Below, piece by piece: positions 24,743 through 30,833 of a DNA stretch of 64,000 bases. The translations under genes and the position numbers were made by a program. This stretch comes from Alviniconcha marisindica (Eukaryota > Mollusca > Gastropoda > Provannidae). Position 1 is the stretch's first letter; each line of letters opens with the position of its first letter. The notes under the pieces are model-generated. The model saw nothing but the letters and a program-made list of their open reading frames with translations, did not search any database and was not told the DNA's origin. Location: the NCBI GenBank assembly GCA_018857735.1, contig JABMCL010002470.1:835001-899000 (forward strand), in the 5' to 3' direction.

Positions 24743-27583
24743 TCTTGACCATTGAGGACATCCTGAGGTGAATCTGTGTGGTTGGTAGGACATTAAAATC
24801 CAATTACTACCAACCATGAAGACACTTTTGCAGTTTGTACATTTACAGGTGTTTATCATTATTATTATTACACAAACAAAACTGTAATAAATGGAGATTT
24901 TGGTTGTGCTGCGTCGTTAAGTGAGCTGCATCATGGCATTTAGCATATTAGAAACATGAGATGTTCCATGATGTTTGTTTATCAGAATGTCTGAATAAAC
25001 TTCATTGTGGTATCATACTGACTTCAGATTCTATACTGCTATAAAGTAAAAACAAAATGAAATCTGAAACAAGAATGACTGCTAGCATCCTAAAACAAGA
25101 TCCAAACACACGAAAGGTTCAAAAGAACGCTATATTATTAGGACAAAACACAACCTGCACAAATTTTGGGGGTCATCCCCTTTATCAAGGTTTTGTAGCT
25201 TGATAAAGGGGTATTGAGGGTGTTGTGTTTTGTCCTAATAAATAGTGTTCTTTTGAACCTTTTTATGTGTTCAGATCCTGCCATGAAGTGGTATTGCAGC
25301 AGGTCAGAACATGCAATATATTATGTTACATTACATATATATATATTGCAGCATATACAATATGTAACAGCATCTCTTAGAATGTTGCCCCATATGCACC
25401 ATAGGATCTGTTCAGCTTGGCCAGGACATGAAAGGAGATGGCTAAAGGTGACATTTGTGCCCCAAAGCAGCTTGCACTGTGCTGAATGCTGCATGTTCTG
25501 ATGTACACGCGGTGGCTTGTCCCAGGCCCAGTCTCGTAAGTCTGCCGACAACGTCGCCTTGGACTGTGAGGTGACATCAGACGTGGACACCCTGAGCAAA
25601 CACCGGAAGGAGATCCGCACGGAGGAAAAACAGGACGACCATGCTTCTCAACCAAGCGCTTCCACCAACTCTGACCTGGTAGGTGCTGTCCCGCATAGTT
25701 ACAGTGGGACCTTCAATGCAAGACCACCCTGTTGAGAGACCACCGTGCTGAGAGACCACCCTGAGGAGAGACCACCCACCCCTTGCTTAGGACCACTTTG
25801 TCTGAAACCTTTCTTTTCCAGATTCCATGTAATTTGTCTTAGACTAGCATGCTAATTACCTCACTGTCAGAGCTCCCATGAAACAGCAATGGTTTCAGCA
25901 GCCTTTGGGAATGAGTGAGTGTTTCCAGTGTTTGTTTCCTCTCATAACGCCAATGCTGTTCCCTGTGTTCAGGTGTACAGTGTTTGTTTGCTCTCATGGC
26001 ACTGACGCTGTTCTGTGTCAGGTGTACAGTATTTTCAGTGTTTGTTTGCTGTCATGGCACCAACATTGTTCCCTGGGTCAGGTGTACAGTGTTTTCAGTG
26101 TTTGTTTGATGTCATGGCATTAACGCTGTTTCCTGTGTCGGGTGTACAGTGTTTTCAGTGTTTGTTTGATGTCATGGCACTAACGCTGTTTCCTGTGTCA
26201 GGTATACAGTGTTTTCAGTTTTTTTTGCTGTCATGGCACCGACAATGTTCCCTGAACAATCTCTGTGTTCAGGCATGCACATCGGGCCAGTGCACGCTGG
26301 TCCGTTGCTACGTGGGACTGCTGCACAAGGACCAGTCGCTGCTCATCTCTCTCAACATCACCGTCCGGCAGAACATCATGCACAAGATGAAGGTCAGTCT
26401 AAATGAGGGAGGCATTTTTGTCCATAACAGCCTCCCATGCAAAGGCACTGAGTGTTGTTTTGCCCTGAAATAACCGTGCTAGTTGACTGGACGTAAACAC
26501 CAAGTTACTTACTTACCAAGTGTTGTAGCGACCTGCATACAGCCGTCACAGCCCACATGATGGTGGTCAGAAGAGTTGTGGCAGCAGAACACTGCAGTAA
26601 GCAGTGTAGGAAAAGATCACTTTAAAAACACACACTTTTTTTTTTATCAGATTGTCTATCACTGTTTCAGACGGCTTCCAAAACGTTCCTCCAAGTCCGT
26701 TTTTTAAAGTCAGAGATGGAGACAATTTGGTGAACAGAATCAGCGACTGGGTCATGGCAGTGCATTCATTGTTAGCTGTAAGTTGGTTCACCGCATCTTT
26801 CCCAGGCTCTTGGGTTGTCAGACCTGCACCAGGCAGTGGGTTCAGGCAGGAAAGAACGACAGTGGAATGGTCGCTTTACTTGCCTGCCCTGTGCAACCAA
26901 AATGTTTCTGACTGTTGTTGCAGATTGCCAGACAGCTGCGCATCATCTCATCCGCAACTTTCCAGGAACCAGACCTGCCTTCCTTCGTTTCCATGTCTGT
27001 TGATAAACACGCCAATGTAAGTTGATTCTGTGTCCATTGGAAAATGATCTTGTAGAGAGGTCACAGATTTAAAAGGAAAAAGATTCACATGCTGTTAATA
27101 AAATGGTAGCTCAGTGGTTGAAAGGGCTGTACTTTTAGCAGGCATCTCATTGTCGTTCTTTTTTCAAATTTGTTGCCTTTTTCCATTGATTTCTCTGTTT
27201 TGTTTTGTAGGCGACCACCTTTCTGGTGTTCAAGATGCATCAGCGGCCGGCCTTTGCGTGGTGGGTGCTTGGGGTCAGCATCGTCAGCGGGTTTCTGCTG
27301 CTCTACATCCTCATCATTCTCCTCTGGAAGGTGACCAGCTCAGTGATGAACCTTTTCATGCTGTGAAATTCCTGCTGCAGTACAGTTTTTATGAGGCTCC
27401 AATATTCTGAATGAATTGTGCATGTACACATGTGCACACATGCACACACATATGCACACACACACACAATATCTCTCCCTCCCTCTCTCTCTCAGGCATG
27501 CCTGTGCCAGTGTACACACACACACACACAATATCTCTCCCTCTCTCTCTCTCTCTCTCTCTCAGGCATGCCTGTGCCTGTGT

Positions 27584-27614
<31 letters not shown>

Positions 27615-28499
27615 TGCAGGCACACACTCATGTATGTTTGCATGCACACACACATGCCTTTACACACACCTACACACACTCATGCATAAATTCACATCTA
27701 TCATTGATTCTCACTGTCCGATTTTATAAATAACGTCATCTTTAAACATTTAAAATCAAGCATGACAGATACTTATATTCAAACAGAACATAACTGCGTT
27801 CCTGCCTGTATCTCTCTTGCTTTGTTTAGTTTACTAAGCAGAACAGTACATTGCATTTCCAGTCTTTCTGTTTGTTGCATTTCCAGTGTGGGTATTATGT
27901 TTATTGCATTTCCAGTGTGGGGTTTTCTGTTTATCATGTTTCCAGTGTGGGGTTTTTTGACGGAAGAGCTGAGAAGAGCTGCAGAAACTTTATGTTTATT
28001 GCATTTCCAACATGGGGTTTTCTGTTTATCATGTTTCCAGTGTGGGTTTTTCCGACGGAAGAGCCGAGAAGAGCTGCAGAAACTGATTGAGACCTCCTCC
28101 CACCCAGAGGAATTTGAGTCCCTCCAACCGCCCAGCCCCTCCAGCGCTCCTCCTCCCTTTCCCTCCATGGCTGATGACGATGACGTGATGGTCTTACCCC
28201 CGACCAACAGCTTTTTCCCCGACCCAGCGCAGCAGACGCTGCTGTTGCGCAACAACAACAACATCTCCAGCGACAACTTCAACCACGTTCACCACCGCAG
28301 CGGTAGCCTTGGTTACAGTAGTCATCAGCATCAGCGTAGCGGGAGTGGTGGAGGTGGGGGCTTTGGGGGTAGTCTCGGGAGAAACCGCGGCCACCAGCAG
28401 CACCAGCAGCACCATCACCATTGGACACCCCCACCCCCTCCACCCCTGCCAGCGTTTAACAACCAGCTGTATCTGGAACCTCTGGAACATACTGTCTGA
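8207..28499 (+). CDS. Integrin alpha chain without I domain, 20 exons, 5' end missing
   Basis: Twenty exons with GT/AG borders and matching phases join into one frame of about 1,092 visible residues. Numbered from Ile of ILVGAP, residues 1-440 are the beta-propeller (FG-GAP) region. It has calcium-type loops DLNGDNLDD (237-245), DINNDHFHD (317-325) and DIDGNYYAD (378-386), and no inserted I domain. Thigh, calf and other leg domains follow, with [12 protein letters not shown] near the start of the exon at 22866. A transmembrane helix occupies about 917-938 and is followed by CGFFRR, the membrane-proximal motif that contacts the beta chain. The tail from that Cys is 152 residues, longer than usual. 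The blades ([48 protein letters not shown]) resemble alpha4/alpha9-type chains, but CGDDGVC also recalls alpha6/PS1 types, so the subclass is open. The gene would encode a cell-adhesion receptor at the plasma membrane. Missing are the signal peptide and the first strand(s), presumably upstream of 8207 or outside the window. No canonical furin site was seen; KHRKEIR near 800 is only suggestive. Confidence 0.93.
8338..9770 (+). repeat. Intronic minisatellite containing the exon 1 splice donor
   Basis: The unit 'tgatcagaatggtcagtaca' plus about 35 further bases repeats at 55-bp spacing from 8328 (8328, 8383, 8438, 8493, 8548, 8603). It then continues as longer units of about 86 bases with 'ttactacttaaaaagtaca', and finally as diverged units up to about 9760; about 22 copies in all. 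The 'gatcagaatg|gtcagt' part is the exon 1 end with its donor. Distal units also retain 'gctgtaaact...cctcactgatcagaatg', matching exon bases coding [10 protein letters not shown]. Confidence 0.93.
9771..10284. other. Remainder of integrin intron 1
   Basis: AT-rich with a TA run near 9800, ending in the acceptor 'tttgatttttccag'. No other feature seen. Confidence 0.5.
10285..10400 (+). CDS. Integrin alpha visible exon 2
   Basis: Acceptor ccag, donor gtaagt. Encodes [20 protein letters not shown], then [18 protein letters not shown], the strand leading into blade 2. The DVNYDGNED stretch looks like an extra acidic loop at a place where integrins usually have a Gly-rich turn. Confidence 0.88.
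10401..10925. other. Integrin intron 2 with GT run and SINE-tail fragment
   Basis: GT microsatellite at 10441-10511. 10556-10615 carries 'tggttgactgggcgtaaaac' and 'ggttacttact', a molluscan dispersed-repeat tail also present at 26462-26520 and 38528-38565. Confidence 0.7.
10926..11132 (+). CDS. Integrin alpha visible exon 3
   Basis: Encodes 69 residues starting VCAPRWKD, the blade 2 strand equivalent to VCGHRW/VTCAHRY in known alphas. Continues through [11 protein letters not shown] to [13 protein letters not shown]. No I domain is inserted after this blade. Donor gtatgc. Confidence 0.9.
11133..11659. other. Integrin intron 3, nothing recognised
   Basis: AT-rich, bounded by gtatgc and 'gtgtttcag'. 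Confidence 0.5.
11660..11708 (+). CDS. Integrin alpha visible exon 4 (micro-exon)
   Basis: 49 bases encoding [17 protein letters not shown] (last Gly split), the LxGAPG.xxWxG signature of integrin blade 3. Acceptor gtgtttcag, donor gtgaat. Confidence 0.9.
11709..12574. other. Integrin intron 4 with CA/CACACC microsatellite
   Basis: G homopolymer at 11839-11853 and a 400-base CA-rich tract with ACACC and ATGC interruptions at about 12110-12515. Frames across it are Thr-His or Cys-Val artefacts. Confidence 0.85.
12575..12661 (+). CDS. Integrin alpha visible exon 5
   Basis: Encodes [20 protein letters not shown], then ELYNNSYIG, with sequon NNS. Corresponds to the segment between blades 3 and 4 ending SYxG. 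Phase 1 at both ends. Acceptor ttccag, donor gtgagc. Confidence 0.88.
12662..13551 (+). repeat. Integrin intron 5 with 36-bp tandem array
   Basis: From about 13044 to 13530 the 36-bp unit 'ctgaccggtcagtggtactg' plus 'tgttgtgtgcaccatg' repeats about 13 times with few differences; one unit contains a short internal duplication. The array ends about 22 bases before the acceptor of the exon at 13552. Each unit contains 'gtcagt', a donor-like hexamer. Because 36 is a multiple of 3, every frame is open; these are not genes. Confidence 0.92.
13552..13634 (+). CDS. Integrin alpha visible exon 6
   Basis: Encodes [20 protein letters not shown] plus PRGGNNGQ, the blade 4 GYAV...xVGGxPR...GQV pattern. 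Acceptor ctgttgcag, donor gtgatc. Confidence 0.9.
13635..14854. other. Integrin intron 6
   Basis: Contains a G homopolymer near 13940, a SINE-like element at about 14230-14520 (listed separately) and otherwise unremarkable AT-rich DNA. Ends 'ttgcgtttacag'. Confidence 0.5.
14230..14520 (+). mobile_element. SINE-like dispersed element ('ggatgagac...gttaaagatcctg')
   Basis: Modules 'ggatgagactataaactgag', 'cacgttaaagatcctgttg' and 'gaataacccagcatgcactg' occur in order. The same order occurs on the opposite strand at 40915-41150. Short pieces of the family ('ggatctttaacatg') also appear near 16860 and 20205. No target duplication was resolved. Confidence 0.7.
14855..14908 (+). CDS. Integrin alpha visible exon 7
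   Basis: 54 bases coding [18 protein letters not shown], the last strand of blade 4 and the lead into the first calcium-loop blade. Phase 0 on both sides. Acceptor gtttacag, donor gtaagc. Confidence 0.85.
14909..15604. other. Integrin intron 7, proximal part
   Basis: Contains a C homopolymer at 15049-15075 and nothing else recognised. Confidence 0.45.
15605..15725 (+). repeat. 49-bp tandem repeat, about 2.5 copies
   Basis: 'ctttatactgtgggcctgaa' plus 'cagggatggtgtgcatgactataaga' repeated nearly perfectly; the last copy runs directly into a decayed copy of exon 8 sequence. Confidence 0.9.
15726..16254 (+). pseudogene. Tandem decayed copies of the exon 8 acceptor and 5' coding bases
   Basis: Upstream of the real exon at 16255, sequences resembling 'ctgttgcag|tttgggtcgtactttgg' start near 15729, 15813, 16009 and 16094. 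The first also matches further exon bases ('ctgtgcggctgcccgaatgg' against the coding 'gctgacctgaatgg'). Between copies lies 'gtgtctaattgattgg...ggacagcttggataactttg'. The fourth copy is split by a dispersed element at about 16100-16180. Confidence 0.8.
16100..16180 (+). mobile_element. (AAT)n 'tatagcgct' dispersed element inside an exon-8 copy
   Basis: 'aataataataatagataac' then 'tatagcgctattctc' and 'cactgcgctttacaa'. It splits an exon-8-like sequence after 'tttgggtca'; the remainder 'actttggtgcagtactg' resumes at about 16182. Related modules occur at 18465-18560, 24138-24215, 33580-33650 and 47920-47985. Confidence 0.75.
16255..16392 (+). CDS. Integrin alpha visible exon 8
   Basis: 46 residues beginning [17 protein letters not shown] and containing [20 protein letters not shown]. 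Carries the first clear DxNxDxxxD calcium loop followed by the LVGAP FG-GAP motif. Acceptor ctgttgcag, donor gtgagt. Phase 0 both ends. Confidence 0.92.
16393..17533. other. Integrin intron 8
   Basis: 16445-16830 has two to three diverged copies of a segment of about 170 bases ('cccttgggaaa', 'gcagagtcatg', 'cctacccatgaatttct'). 16855-17030 carries 'ggatctttaacatgtg' and 'gggttcaaacccacagcatc', SINE-like material. A CA run lies at 17407-17490. Confidence 0.55.
17534..17642 (+). CDS. Integrin alpha visible exon 9
   Basis: Encodes [20 protein letters not shown], then [16 protein letters not shown]; the calcium loop is completed by the Asp split across the next junction. Acceptor gtttcag, donor gtgagc, phase 1. 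Confidence 0.9.
17643..17747. repeat. C homopolymer tract in intron 9
   Basis: Nearly uninterrupted C run at 17649-17698, just after the exon 9 donor. Confidence 0.9.
17748..18060. mobile_element. TTAA-flanked MITE-like element
   Basis: Starts TTAACCCTCTCAGCACC and ends TAGTAAGGGTTAA, so TTAA flanks a CCCT...AGGG element of about 305 bases with no coding capacity. This is the terminal layout of piggyBac-type non-autonomous elements, although the inverted repeats match only over the first few bases. Confidence 0.5.
18061..18658. other. Rest of integrin intron 9
   Basis: Contains an (AAT)n 'tatagcac...caaagcgctgta' element at about 18465-18560, related to the one at 16100. Ends 'ctcccactccag'. 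Confidence 0.55.
18659..18841 (+). CDS. Integrin alpha visible exon 10
   Basis: Begins by completing Asp, then [20 protein letters not shown], and later [19 protein letters not shown]. It contains the blade 6 VAIGAP motif and starts the third calcium-type loop. Acceptor ccactccag, donor gtaaga. Confidence 0.92.
18842..19627 (+). repeat. Integrin intron 10 with 16-bp tandem array
   Basis: About 18960-19510 is built from alternating 16-bp words 'tctctcattagggtgg' and 'tctttcatcagggtag', more than 30 in all. Every unit carries a CATTAG or CATCAG that could mimic an acceptor AG. The array ends about 115 bases before the acceptor 'tatttgttcag'. Confidence 0.92.
19628..19831 (+). CDS. Integrin alpha visible exon 11
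   Basis: Encodes [20 protein letters not shown] and then the start of the thigh domain with Cys pairs in [20 protein letters not shown], ending [11 protein letters not shown]-rich relative to its introns. Donor gtcagc. Confidence 0.92.
19832..20522. other. Integrin intron 11
   Basis: Contains a G-rich tract at 19980-20000, SINE-like 'aggatctttaacatgcac' near 20205 and a perfect 52-bp palindrome at 20139-20190 (listed separately). Confidence 0.5.
20139..20190. repeat. Perfect 52-bp palindrome
   Basis: 'aaatttgccatgatggcaat' runs into 'ttgccATGGcaa' and its mirror; the 52 bases equal their own reverse complement with no spacer. It is itself made of repeated TTTGCCAT/ATGGCAAA words. Confidence 0.95.
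20523..20695 (+). CDS. Integrin alpha visible exon 12
   Basis: Encodes [20 protein letters not shown] and continues through [15 protein letters not shown] to [11 protein letters not shown], thigh domain. Start chosen because only the acceptor 'gatgacttcag' (or, less well, 'aaatgcag' ending at 20471) keeps phase with exon 11 and with the conserved [10 protein letters not shown]. Donor gtcagt. Confidence 0.82.
20696..21508. repeat. Integrin intron 12 with GT-rich 25-35 bp array
   Basis: About 21190-21508 repeats 'tgtgtgtatgtctgggtgtgtt' and 'cactgtgtgtatatctctgg'. One unit at 21265-21290 ends 'gtgttgcaggaaagtgtg', copying the true acceptor and first exon bases at 21501-21514. Confidence 0.85.
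21509..21643 (+). CDS. Integrin alpha visible exon 13
   Basis: 45 residues [20 protein letters not shown] through [28 protein letters not shown] corresponds to the RDxLxPIxI motif at the end of the integrin thigh domain. Acceptor gtgttgcag, donor gtatgt. Confidence 0.9.
21644..22865. repeat. Integrin intron 13 with two tandem arrays
   Basis: About 21990-22570 repeats 'catgactaaaacccatttgt' at roughly 24-26 bases with many variants. 22680-22855 repeats 'ggggaatacctgtacagaca' at about 24 bases, seven times, ending next to the acceptor 'cattttgcag'. The two units are unrelated. Confidence 0.88.
22866..23362 (+). CDS. Integrin alpha visible exon 14
   Basis: The longest internal exon: 165 residues starting [20 protein letters not shown], through [20 protein letters not shown] and [20 protein letters not shown], to [16 protein letters not shown]. 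These are the calf-1 Cys pairs and beta-sandwich strands of integrin alpha chains. Four or more N-glycosylation sequons. Donor gtaatt, phase 2. Confidence 0.92.
23363..24287. other. Integrin intron 14
   Basis: 23374-23500 is a fold-back element ('gatccaaacacataaaaggt' against 'aaccttttatgagtttgg', then 'gctagcagtcattcttgt'). 23720-23850 has repeats 'ttccctgtgttcaggt' like those before exon 17. 24138-24215 is an (AAT)n 'tatagcgcc' element. Confidence 0.65.
24288..24456 (+). CDS. Integrin alpha visible exon 15
   Basis: Completes Ser, then [20 protein letters not shown], through [20 protein letters not shown] to [10 protein letters not shown]. This is the calf-2 entry, with the xVSxPxQV and xxNLGPS motifs. 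Start at 24288 is the only acceptor ('gatgttttcag') in phase with exon 14. The donor could be gtacgg (end 24456) or gtgtgt (end 24462, adding Val-Arg); both keep frame. Confidence 0.82.
24457..25525. other. Integrin intron 15
   Basis: CT run at 24673-24742. A fold-back element lies at about 25060-25290 (listed separately). TA run near 25335. Ends 'ggcttgtcccag'. Confidence 0.6.
25060..25290. mobile_element. Fold-back (hairpin) element
   Basis: The left arm 'caaacacacgaaaggttcaa...aggacaaaacacaacc...ccctttatcaag' is mirrored after a spacer of about 7 bases by 'cttgataaaggg...gttgtgttttgtcc...ttgaacctttttatgtgtt', so some 85 bases can pair on each side. The outer word 'gaaacaagaatgactgctag' recurs at 23478-23500 (inverted) and at 59926-59945, suggesting a family. 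Confidence 0.8.
25526..25678 (+). CDS. Integrin alpha visible exon 16
   Basis: 51 residues [20 protein letters not shown] to ASTNSDL, containing [12 protein letters not shown]. Lies where many alpha chains are cut into heavy and light chains. It is highly charged and shows only a weak basic site, not RRxRR. Acceptor cttgtcccag, donor gtaggt. Confidence 0.85.
25679..26272. repeat. Integrin intron 16 with acceptor-like tandem array
   Basis: About 25925-26270 repeats a unit of about 65 bases, 'ttccctgtgtcaggtgtaca' plus 'gtgttttcagtgtttgtttg' plus 'tgtcatggcac', five to six times. Each has 'ctgtgtcag' or 'ctgtgttcag', matching the true acceptor 'ctctgtgttcag' at 26261-26272. Related copies lie in intron 14. 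Confidence 0.88.
26273..26392 (+). CDS. Integrin alpha visible exon 17
   Basis: 40 residues [20 protein letters not shown] and on to [13 protein letters not shown]. CxSGxCxxxxCxVGxL is the light-chain Cys cluster of integrin alphas. Donor gtcagt. Confidence 0.92.
26393..26923. other. Integrin intron 17 with SINE-tail fragment
   Basis: 26462-26520 carries 'agttgactggacgtaaacac' and 'aagttacttacttacc', matching 10556-10615. Nothing else recognised. Confidence 0.6.
26924..27016 (+). CDS. Integrin alpha visible exon 18
   Basis: 31 residues [20 protein letters not shown] to SVDKHAN. Calf-2 strand; position and size fit the small exon before the transmembrane exon. Acceptor ttgttgcag, donor gtaagt. 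Confidence 0.88.
27017..27210. other. Integrin intron 18
   Basis: Short, T-rich toward the acceptor 'tgttttgtag'. Confidence 0.6.
27211..27330 (+). CDS. Integrin alpha visible exon 19, transmembrane
   Basis: 40 residues beginning [18 protein letters not shown], then the hydrophobic helix [20 protein letters not shown] and WK at the membrane border. The split between WK and CGFFRR places an intron exactly at the membrane-cytoplasm boundary. Donor gtgacc. Confidence 0.94.
27331..27870. other. Integrin intron 19 with CA/CT microsatellites
   Basis: 27420-27690 alternates CA and CT runs, including two copies of 'caggcatgcctgtgcc' separated by about 65 bases. Confidence 0.8.
27871..28040 (+). pseudogene. 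Tandem pseudo-copy of exon 20 acceptor and 5' coding bases
   Basis: 27936-27995 contains 'catgtttccag|tgtggggttttttgacgg...agagctgcagaaact', about 90 percent identical to the true exon start at 28041 and exactly 95 bases upstream. The pseudo-copy reads CGVF then a stop. Further copies of the acceptor part ('gcatttccagtgtgggg') lie near 27881 and 27908. Confidence 0.9.
28041..28499 (+). CDS. Integrin alpha visible exon 20, cytoplasmic tail
   Basis: 152 residues and stop. Starts [20 protein letters not shown], then a Pro/Ser-rich stretch, an acidic ADDDDV, Asn-rich RNNNNIS, Gly-rich SGGGGGFGG and His/Gln-rich repeats. It ends [20 protein letters not shown]. Alpha tails are usually about 20-70 residues, so this is long and of low complexity. 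The Pro tract could bind SH3, WW, EVH1 or profilin-type partners, which is inference. Confidence 0.93.
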   Translation, partial: CGFFRRKSREELQKLIETSSHPEEFESLQPPSPSSAPPPFPSMADDDDVMVLPPTNSFFPDPAQQTLLLRNNNNISSDNFNHVHHRSGSLGYSSHQHQRSGSGGGGGFGGSLGRNRGHQQHQQHHHHWTPPPPPPLPAFNNQLYLEPLEHTV

Positions 28500-28593
28500 T
28501 CTTTTTGTTCCTCTTGCGTTTTAGGGGGTGCTCTTTTTTGTCTGGTGATTATGTGTTTTGTGGGAGTGCATGTTTGTGTTTGTGTGTTCATGT

Positions 28594-28625
<32 letters not shown>

Positions 28626-30499
28626 AAGAGGGAGAGAGAGAGAGTGTGTGTGTGGACATGAGTGCATACTTTTTTGTTTCGGGGGAGGCTGAAGAAAGAT
28701 TGAGATTTTTTAAAGCTGCATAATACAGGCTTAAACTTCAAGGAGATCTTACAAATAGTCTTAATTTTACCTGTACTTTTTACATCAAATTTTTGTCCCC
28801 ATGTGTGCCAAAATCATCCCAACCCATCCTTTCTGTTACACATGACATTTGCCCAGAGTTAATGCTTTTTAAAGTGCAATAATGTTTAACCATAATCTTT
28901 TTTTTTACATTTTTTTTTTTACATTCTCGTAGCTTCCTAGCTTCACGGTGCATCTTATGCAAATGATATTGTGCCTTCATTATTTGTGTTTTAATGGAAC
29001 TGAAATATGCAGAACGAAAGCAGAAAGTGCATTTGTGTCCTTTTTCATGGATTTGTTGTTGTGTTTTGTCCATGCAAAGGAACAGTTTGATGACCTGTGC
29101 CTTTTTACTGTCCTCTATCCATACCATGAATCCATGGATAAAACACTGTGCCAAAAATCAAGCAAGAGTGGCCGCAAGGGAGGAATGCACTGTTCAAGAC
29201 CTCTGATATACACACCTAAAGTTTGGGAACAAATGAAGTTGAATGACCTTTGAAGGCTACAATTATAAAAGTCCACCCTTCTTTAAAGACTGCATGTTTG
29301 GTAAAGTTTGCACTTCATATTTCCCTGTAAATATACCCAAAACGAAAGACCTGACCTATTTTGTTTTCAAACCACATTTTGTGATAAATAATGGTAGGGT
29401 GCTCTTGAAAGAAGTGTATTATTCGCGCTGCACAAGCATGTACCTCCACCCATGACATTGAGGTCCACAGCAGTTCATAATATTATCCCGTCTTATAACG
29501 TTACCCACCCCTGCCCCACCAAAGGTCACTGCCAGTCCTTTTCACCCAAATATGGATTTACACGTGTATACTCAAACACTGCCAGTTTTATATATACATT
29601 TTTTGTTTGTTTGTTTGTTTTTCTTCTCCATAAGCATTGTGTACAAACTGAAATGCGTGCTGTACTGTGAAAGATGTATGGTCTGTATGCTTAAATACTT
29701 GTTGTTTTTTCCATTGTAATGGTGTTTACAGTACATGCACAAATCTAAAGTGTGTGAATGATTTGCCTATTTGAAATTTGCATGTGAATGGTTCTTGTGT
29801 GATTATGAACATTGCTTTGTGATTCATGAGTCAGTCTTTATTGCTTTTAATGGTAATTACCTTTTTTTCATGTTGTTTTCCCACTCGTCACCGATGTAGT
29901 CGTTCATGTATGTGTGTTTTTATCCAGTCTAGTCACCTGTTTATTCCTGGCTTTCCCACTTCTTGTTTACTGATTTCAAGTGCTTTAAAATGTCATTCCC
30001 ATCCCCCCACCTTGCTCCCTCTTCATGATATTCGTTGATGCGTGTTTCCAGATTTCAGAATATTCCAAGTCACTGTGAGATGGGAATGTCACTGAAAGGT
30101 GTGTGTGGTAACACGTGGTAATATTCTAAAGTGCTTGTGAGATAATTTGACTCGTTTTTGTTTGTTTGTAATTTTTCCTTCTCCTTCTTCCCACCTATAT
30201 TTGGTGTTGTCAGTTTTTAAATTGTGATACAGAGACTTTTGCAAGCAGTCAAATTGTTGATATTGTGTATTGCGTTATATAATCTATTCTTCAAATCCCG
30301 ATGAGAGCCATTTTAACCCCCCCCCCCCCCCACCAGTAGCTTTAAGATTCACCCCCACTATCCATTTACTGTGGGGGTGCTATCTGATAGCCCAAGTGTT
30401 CTGTTCTTCCTTCAAAGGAAAGCAATTGAAGAAACTTCACAGGCCTTCTGATAATAATAATGGAATAAAACACAGACACACAGCCGTTTTTCCATTTGA

Positions 30500-30833
30500 T
30501 TAGTAAGTAAACATGGTGCTTAACGTCCACAGAAACCATAAGGCTTATTAGGGACAGGGAGAAGGGGGGGAAGGGGATATGGAAGTGGGGGAAGAGGGAG
30601 ATTATATACCTACCGCTGCACTGTCACCACCAGAATGATTCCTGCATTAAGATGGGCAGCGATGAGAGCCATTTTAATGTTTCAGTAGGAAGTGATGGAC
30701 AAAGTCACAGGACAGTGTCCACAAACCACAACCTTTTTGAAGAGAAAGGAGAGCTGAAGCAGTGTCGAACTGAGGTCCTTCCACTTACCAGCCTGACGCC
30801 TTACCACTGGGCCAAACCAGCTCACTCCATTTG
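30500..30833 (-). mobile_element. tRNA-derived SINE with conserved tail
   Basis: On the minus strand the 5' end reads 'gagctggtttggcccagtgg' with an A-box-like tggcccagtgg and a B-box-like 'cagttcgacactg', closing with 'cttcagctc' to make an acceptor-like stem. A body 'aaccacaacc'-type segment and 'gctgcccatctta' follow. The tail is 'tccctaataagccttatgg' and 'tctgtggacgttaagcacc'. The head and body match 62922-63120. Tail pieces recur at 2285, 2655, 37865 and 58010. Confidence 0.75.
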
